Shown: in pieces, positions 59,539-64,000 of the stretch
How positions within the stretch are numbered: position 1 is the stretch's first letter
Layout: every line of letters starts with the position of its first letter
Program-made: the position numbers and the translations under genes
NCBI RefSeq assembly: GCF_030695125.1
Contig: NZ_JAUYTP010000036.1
Location: 1-64,000, forward strand
Direction of reading: 5' to 3'
Source: Allobosea sp.
GTDB lineage: Bacteria; Pseudomonadota; Alphaproteobacteria; Rhizobiales; Beijerinckiaceae
DNA: 64,000 nt
Notes under the pieces: generated by a model
What the model saw: only the letters and a program-made list of their open reading frames with translations
What the model was told of the DNA's origin: nothing
The model's database searches: none

Positions 59539-59883
59539 TCAACGCCGCAAACCAGCATTCGCTGCGTCGCCTCCGATCAGGAGGTGGCTGATGGTAGCTG
59601 GCACGGGAAAGCCATAGCCATCGCCGGGGACCAACCACCTCAGTCGGCCTGATCGGTGGTAGTCGCTCGTGTAGATGTCGGTGCCGATCGCCTGCAACGC
59701 CAGCAGCAGAGCCTGCGTTGTGTCGAGTCCGTAACCTGACCCCGTATAGGGTCCGTCCGGCCAGTCTATCCGATAAAGGCAGGACCAATCGCGGTCACCT
59801 TGTACGGGGAGATCTATGGAGATCTCGATCTCGATCTCGCGTTGGGCGGCAGCGTAACGAAGTATCCGCTCAAGGATTTTCAT
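59539..59883 (-). CDS. Hypothetical protein, possible immunity partner (DUF6968-like)
   Basis: A 114-aa soluble protein. Visible segments include WSCLYRIDWPDG, GYGLDTTQALLLALQAIG and TDIYTSDY, which recall the DUF6968 type of small proteins; I recall this from pattern only. It lies 8 bases downstream of a cysteine-rich gene with a polymorphic-toxin-like linker, so an immunity function is a fair guess. ATG 59883 is the first ATG in frame; TTG at 59895 is also in frame. The frame continues open for 27 codons after its TGA. Confidence 0.6.
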   Translation of the reverse strand: MKILERILRYAAAQREIEIEISIDLPVQGDRDWSCLYRIDWPDGPYTGSGYGLDTTQALLLALQAIGTDIYTSDYHRSGRLRWLVPGDGYGFPVPATISHLLIGGDAANAGLRR

Positions 59884-59891
59884 TTGGCCAC

Positions 59892-60299
59892 TCAATAGTT
59901 AAACGGCGGAATCGGCTGGCGAGCCAGACAAGACGCGTAGCGCTGGTAAGCCTGATCATAGCACGATCGGAGCCCCACCATTCGGCATTGGAAGATGTCT
60001 CGGTCGAGCTGCGCTTCACAAACGGCACGCAGGCCACGGTTTGTCGCTGCAACGAGCGATTGCAGCGGGTTGCCGTCTGATCCAGGGCCGACAGAAGCTT
60101 CTCCCGACGTCCATTGTCCCGCATCGGGACCTCCAGCTGGAACGCGCGGCTGGTCCGGGTTGAAGCCGTGTTTGGCGATGAGTCCGCAGAGACGATCGAA
60201 TGCCGCCATCATGCGGTCGCCCGCAAGTCGTGAGGCCAGTCCGAGATCGCGCCCACAACCTATCGGCCGAAGGTTCGAGGCCGCTCTTGCTTTCCGCAT
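59892..60299 (-). CDS. Small cysteine-rich protein with polymorphic-toxin-like linker motif
   Basis: A 135-aa protein. Residues 47-64 (NPDQPRVPAGGPDAGQWT) match the linker that in Hyphomicrobiales often precedes variable C-terminal toxin or effector domains. The C-terminal ~45 residues have four evenly spaced cysteines (94, 105, 113, 124) and end in RQPIPPFNY. No signal peptide is evident. An internal ATG at residue 30 is an alternative start. The downstream gene could be its antidote. I do not know the activity. Confidence 0.6.
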   Translation of the reverse strand: MRKARAASNLRPIGCGRDLGLASRLAGDRMMAAFDRLCGLIAKHGFNPDQPRVPAGGPDAGQWTSGEASVGPGSDGNPLQSLVAATNRGLRAVCEAQLDRDIFQCRMVGLRSCYDQAYQRYASCLARQPIPPFNY

Positions 60300-60371
60300 C
60301 GTCTGACTCCGAAAGGAACCCGACCTCGGAATACATCAGCTTGCACTACACGGGGATAAGTCGGCGACGGG

Positions 60372-62261
60372 CTACGCGCTCTCCAGCTCCGCGCTCAGCT
60401 CCAGCCACTCCTCCTCGGCAGCCTCCAGCGTCTTCGCCAAGACAGCGCGCTGCTTCGACAGCTCGCGCGCCTTGTCGGGGTCGCGGGCGAAGGCCGAGCC
60501 GTTGCCGAGCACGCCGTCGACCTTTTCGATCAGCCCGGTCAGCTTGGCGATCTTGGCTTCGGCGAGGTTGAGCTTCTGCCGCAGGGGCCCCTGCGCGACG
60601 CGCTTCACCGCCGCGCCCTTGCGCTCCTCGGCCTTGCCGCCGCTCGCAGCCGCCTCTGACGCCTTGTCGCTCGCCGCCTTCTCGCGCCTGGCCGCCTTGG
60701 CGCCGCCGAGCACGAGGCTGCGGTAATCCTCCATGTCGCCGTCGAAATTCTTCACCGTGCCGTCGCCGACGATCCAGAGCCGGTCGGCGCAGGATTCGAT
60801 CAGGAAGCGGTCATGGCTGACCAGGATCACGGCGCCGGGATAGTCGTTGATCGCGTTGACCAGCGCGGTGCGGCTGTCGATGTCGAGATGGTTCGTCGGC
60901 TCGTCGAGGATGAGCAGATGCGGGCCGCCAAAGGCAGCCAACCCCAGCATCAGCCGGGCCTTCTCGCCGCCCGAGAGGTTCTTCACGGGCGTTTCGGCCT
61001 TGGCGGCCGGAAAGCCGATCTGCGCGGCTTTCGAGCGCACCTTCGCCTCGGGCGCATCCGGCATCAGGTCGCGTAAGTGAGCGACCGGGGTGTCCTCCAG
61101 CCGCAACTCGTCGAGCTGATGCTGGGCGAAATAGGCCGTCTCCAGCTTTGACGAACTGCGCATCGTGCCGGTCAGCGGCGCCATGCGCCCGCCGATCAGC
61201 TTGCAGAAGGTCGACTTGCCGTTGCCGTTCGAGCCGAGCAGGGCGATGCGGTCGTCCGGCAGCAGCGTCAGGTTCAGCTTGGAAAGCACCGTGCGGTCGC
61301 CATAGCCCGCGCTGGCATTGTCGAGCACGATCATCGGCGGCGCCAGCGGCCGCTCCGGGCCGGGCAGGCTGAAGGGCTGGACGTCACGATCGACGATGGT
61401 GTCGATCGTGCCCATCTTCTCCAGCCGCTTGACCCGCGACTGCGCCTGGCGCGCCTTGGAGGCCTTGGCCTTGAAGCGGTCGACGAAGGCCTGGAGATGC
61501 TTGCGCTCGGCGTCCTGCTTCTCCTTGGCCTTGGAGAGCTGCATCTGCTTCTCAGCGCGCTGCTTGGCAAACGAGGTGTAGCCGCCGCGATAGATCGTCA
61601 GCTTGCCGCCATCCAGATGCAGGATGTGGTCGACGCAGGTGTCGAGCAGTTCGCGGTCATGGCTGACGACCAGAACGGTGTGCGGATAGCGCTCGAGATA
61701 GTCGTAGAGCCAGAGCGTGCCTTCGAGATCGAGATAGTTGGTCGGCTCGTCGAGCAGCAGCAGGTCTGGCTGCGAGAACAGCACGGCGGCGAGCGCCACG
61801 CGCATGCGCCATCCGCCGGAGAAGTCGGAGCAGGGGCGCTGCTGCGCCTCCTCATTGAAGCCCAGCCCGTGCAGCACGGTGGCGGCGCGGGCCGGCGCGG
61901 AATGAGCGTCGATATCGGCCAGCCTGGTGCCGATCTCGGCGATGCGCAGCGGGTCGGTGGCGGTCTCCGACTCGGCCAGCAGCGCGGCGCGCTCGGTATC
62001 GGCGGCGAGCACGACCTCGATCAGCGTCTCGGGCCCGCCCGGCGCCTCCTGCGCGACGCCGCCGATACGGCGACCCTTCGGCAGGCTGATGTTGCCGCCC
62101 TCGGGCGAGAGATCGCCGGTGATCATCCGGAACAGGGTGGTCTTGCCGGTGCCGTTGCGCCCGACGAGCCCGACGCGCGAGCCGTCCGGCAGCGAGGCGC
62201 TGGCATGGTCGAGCAGCAATCTCTCGCCGAGACGGTAGGTAATGTCGTTGATGGTCAGCAT
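60372..62261 (-). CDS. ABC-F family ATP-binding protein (Uup/EttA type)
   Basis: A 629-aa soluble ATPase with two ABC domains and no membrane segment. Walker A motifs are GRNGTGKTTL (about residues 33-42) and GSNGNGKSTF; signature motifs are FSGGWRMRVALA and LSGGEKARLML. A long charged linker joins the two domains, and a C-terminal coiled-coil-like region (about residues 530-629) resembles Uup. ABC-F proteins act on ribosomes (EttA, Uup) or protect against antibiotics; the C-terminal extension favours Uup. ATG 62261 gives MLTINDITYRLGERLLL, the usual N-terminus. Confidence 0.92.
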   Translation of the reverse strand: MLTINDITYRLGERLLLDHASASLPDGSRVGLVGRNGTGKTTLFRMITGDLSPEGGNISLPKGRRIGGVAQEAPGGPETLIEVVLAADTERAALLAESETATDPLRIAEIGTRLADIDAHSAPARAATVLHGLGFNEEAQQRPCSDFSGGWRMRVALAAVLFSQPDLLLLDEPTNYLDLEGTLWLYDYLERYPHTVLVVSHDRELLDTCVDHILHLDGGKLTIYRGGYTSFAKQRAEKQMQLSKAKEKQDAERKHLQAFVDRFKAKASKARQAQSRVKRLEKMGTIDTIVDRDVQPFSLPGPERPLAPPMIVLDNASAGYGDRTVLSKLNLTLLPDDRIALLGSNGNGKSTFCKLIGGRMAPLTGTMRSSSKLETAYFAQHQLDELRLEDTPVAHLRDLMPDAPEAKVRSKAAQIGFPAAKAETPVKNLSGGEKARLMLGLAAFGGPHLLILDEPTNHLDIDSRTALVNAINDYPGAVILVSHDRFLIESCADRLWIVGDGTVKNFDGDMEDYRSLVLGGAKAARREKAASDKASEAAASGGKAEERKGAAVKRVAQGPLRQKLNLAEAKIAKLTGLIEKVDGVLGNGSAFARDPDKARELSKQRAVLAKTLEAAEEEWLELSAELESA

Positions 62262-62383
62262 GGCCGGGGTTTTGGCGTGAAGCCCACGCGAAGGCAATCA
62301 TAAACCGCAGATTTGGCGGGCCATGCTTCCGCCATGATCTCGCCCTGCGACCGCCTGCTCGGCGCGGCACGCAAGAAGGTGAG

Positions 62384-62533
62384 ATGTTTCTCGATTCGCG
62401 CGAGGTTTCCATGCGGTTCGATCTGAAGGACTCAAGCCGGCGGCGCAGTTCGGCGGCTGCTTCGATGCTGGTTCTGCTGTCGGCCTTCGCTGGCAGCGTC
62501 GCAGCGCTTCTGGTGATCGTTCCGGCTTCCTGA
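62384..62533 (+). CDS. Possible small single-helix membrane protein
   Basis: A 49-codon frame with ribosome site AAGGTGAG just before ATG. It has a charged N-terminus (DLKDSSRRRSS) and one hydrophobic helix (LVLLSAFAGSVAALLVIV). An internal ATG would give 40 residues. It sits between the ABC-F gene and the chemotaxis receptor gene. The positive-inside pattern and ribosome site support it, but it is short and not family-assigned. Confidence 0.45.
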   Translation: MFLDSREVSMRFDLKDSSRRRSSAAASMLVLLSAFAGSVAALLVIVPAS

Positions 62534-62615
62534 TCTGATCGCTTCAACCGACGTTAACCTCGATCGTTTCTAATCCCGCGGCGACGCTCCTTTACGGAAG
62601 CCAGGGATTGGAACT

Positions 62616-64000
62616 GTGTCGAGCCTGAGAGTCAGACTTCCCGCCGCCATGCTCCTGCTGGTGTGTCTTGCGGTGATCGCGATTGGCCTGTCGGGCTATC
62701 GGGCGGTGGCTATCTGGGCGGAAGAGGCGGTCCATGAGCGCCTGAATGTCCTCGCGGAAGGGCGCGCCCGCGCGCTGGAGCGCCGTTGGCAGAGGCTGGC
62801 GGCCGAGCTCGCCGTGCAGGCCCGCAGTGCCGACCGGGTGGCCTCGCTCGACGAAATTCGCGGCTGGATGGAAATTCCGTCCTCGCGAGCCACCATCATC
62901 GACTATTTTCAGGGCGGTGACATGCCGGATGCGGCGCAGCGCGTGCAACGCACCGGGGCAGGGCAGGATCAAGGCTATCTGCGGCGCCACGTCGATATCC
63001 ACCGCGCCTTTCGTGATGCTCTGACGCGGTTGGAATATGCCGATATCTATCTCGTCGCGCCCAACGGACGGGTGGTTTACACCGTCACCAAGGGCGGCGA
63101 GTTCGGGCGGCTGTTGAGCGAGCCTCAGCTGGCCGGGACCGGCCTGGCCAAAGCGGTCGCGGCGGCTGAGGCCACCTCCGACGGTGACGATCCGGTATCG
63201 CTCGATTTTGCGCCCTACGATCCGGCTGGCGGCGAACCCCGTGCGTTTGTGGCGCAACGCTTCTTCAATCCCATCTCGAGACAGGCCGTCGGGACGATCG
63301 TGGTCTCCGTCGGCTCGACCTTCGTGGACGCCGCCCTGACATCGATCGCCGCGACCTCGAAGGAAGTCGCGACCTATGTCGTCGGCGCGGATGGCTTCAT
63401 GCGTTCGGATCCGGCCGCCCGCCTGTCCCCGCAGAGCCCGCGCGAAACGCTAGACCGCAGCCATCTCGGCGGCTCGTCCCTGCTGCGGATGACCAGCCGG
63501 GACGGTGAGGCTCTGGTGGTCGTCGGCCGTGAGGTCAAGATCGGCAACAGCGCGTGGCTGCTCTGGTTGACCAAGCCGGAAAGCCGGGCGCTGGCCGTGA
63601 TCGACAAGCTCGACAATGCTCTGGTGACAGGCAGCCTGCTTGTGCTCGGCCCGATCCTGGTCATCGCGCTGCTGCTGGGTTTGTCGGTGTCGCGCCCGAT
63701 CGCCGGCCTGGCCGAAGCGCTGGCCGGCATCGCGGCGGGACGAACCGACCAGCGCATCCCGGGCGAGAACCGGCGCGACGAGATCGGCGCGATCGCTGCC
63801 GCCGTCGGCCGGATTCGTCAGAACATGCTGCGCGACGAGGCGGCGCGCCTGCACGAGCGCGAGGAGCGCGAACGGGAGGCCGCGACGCAACGCTCGACCC
63901 TGCTGGCCGATCTGGCGAGCGATCTCGAGCGATCGGTCCTGAGCGTCACGGCGTCCGTTTCGGCAGCGGCCGAGCAGCTCAGCGTCACGGCGCGCGAACT
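62616..64000 (+). CDS. Methyl-accepting chemotaxis protein, 3' end cut by window
   Basis: A transmembrane chemoreceptor; 461 complete codons lie in the window and the frame is open at the end. GTG start, transmembrane helix 1 at about residues 9-29, a large periplasmic sensor region (about 30-335) of Cache type with LEYADIYLVAPNGRVVYT and a later second GADGFM-like repeat, helix 2 at about 340-360, then a HAMP domain (SRPIAGLAEALAGIAAGRTD) and the beginning of the signalling helix (SVTASVSAAAEQLSVTA). The ligand is unknown. No che genes are in the window. Confidence 0.9.
   Translation, partial: MSSLRVRLPAAMLLLVCLAVIAIGLSGYRAVAIWAEEAVHERLNVLAEGRARALERRWQRLAAELAVQARSADRVASLDEIRGWMEIPSSRATIIDYFQGGDMPDAAQRVQRTGAGQDQGYLRRHVDIHRAFRDALTRLEYADIYLVAPNGRVVYTVTKGGEFGRLLSEPQLAGTGLAKAVAAAEATSDGDDPVSLDFAPYDPAGGEPRAFVAQRFFNPISRQAVGTIVVSVGSTFVDAALTSIAATSKEVATYVVGADGFMRSDPAARLSPQSPRETLDRSHLGGSSLLRMTSRDGEALVVVGREVKIGNSAWLLWLTKPESRALAVIDKLDNALVTGSLLVLGPILVIALLLGLSVSRPIAGLAEALAGIAAGRTDQRIPGENRRDEIGAIAAAVGRIRQNMLRDEAARLHEREEREREAATQRSTLLADLASDLERSVLSVTASVSAAAEQLSVTARE

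Overview
The window is a GC-rich stretch of an alphaproteobacterial chromosome. Gene order and protein style point to the Hyphomicrobiales (Rhizobiales), most like Bosea and its relatives among Boseaceae, Methylobacteriaceae and Beijerinckiaceae. This is inferred from synteny and protein features, not from a database search. Almost all of it is core genome. No tRNA, rRNA, CRISPR array, insertion sequence or phage was recognised.

Layout. (1) 1-6.1 kb: a small accessory-looking catabolic block (cyclic amidohydrolase, SDR dehydrogenase, exported NMT1/THI5-type binding protein) facing a divergent LysR regulator, then a LOG-family nucleotide hydrolase, an M15-type exported peptidase and an HdeA-like periplasmic protein. 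(2) 6.36-21.7 kb: the complete proton-pumping complex I operon nuoA-N, carrying two extra small genes (an 83-aa coiled coil between nuoB and nuoC, a 79-aa membrane protein between nuoH and nuoI) and a palindromic repeat between nuoI and nuoJ. (3) 21.8-25.7 kb: birA, RNase J, methylmalonyl-CoA epimerase, a RidA-family protein and a DUF1467-type membrane protein. (4) 26.1-31.4 kb: an exported cyclophilin, a proline-rich exported protein, a cytosolic cyclophilin, queA, a YfgM-like protein and der. (5) 31.5-38.9 kb, minus strand: SDR, purF, cvpA, radA, alr, dnaB. (6) 39.0-42.7 kb, minus strand: a zinc alcohol dehydrogenase and the rpsF-rpsR-DUF2232-rplI ribosomal operon. (7) 43.1-49.8 kb, plus strand: fabD-fabG-acpP-fabF-mltG-yicC-gmk, linking fatty acid synthesis, cell-wall turnover and GMP kinase. 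(8) 49.8-56.6 kb, minus strand: lptF-lptG-lptD-pdxA-rsmA, for LPS export, PLP synthesis and rRNA methylation. (9) 56.8-64 kb: pepA-holC-lipoprotein, a 59-aa Myb-like protein, a small pair resembling a polymorphic toxin fragment with a partner, an ABC-F ATPase, a 49-aa membrane ORF and a methyl-accepting chemotaxis protein cut by the window end.

The clearest structure not explained by genes is a family of at least eight 75-125 bp intergenic palindromes that begin GTCAT and end ATGAC. They come in at least two sequence types. They sit at operon edges, once inside the nuo operon and once overlapping a possible birA start codon. The other points worth a second look are the two extra nuo-operon genes, the histidine-rich loop of NuoL, the toxin/partner-like pair near 60 kb, and the absence of surA between lptD and pdxA. 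I did not find a convincing wholly new system; most of the window is conserved housekeeping.
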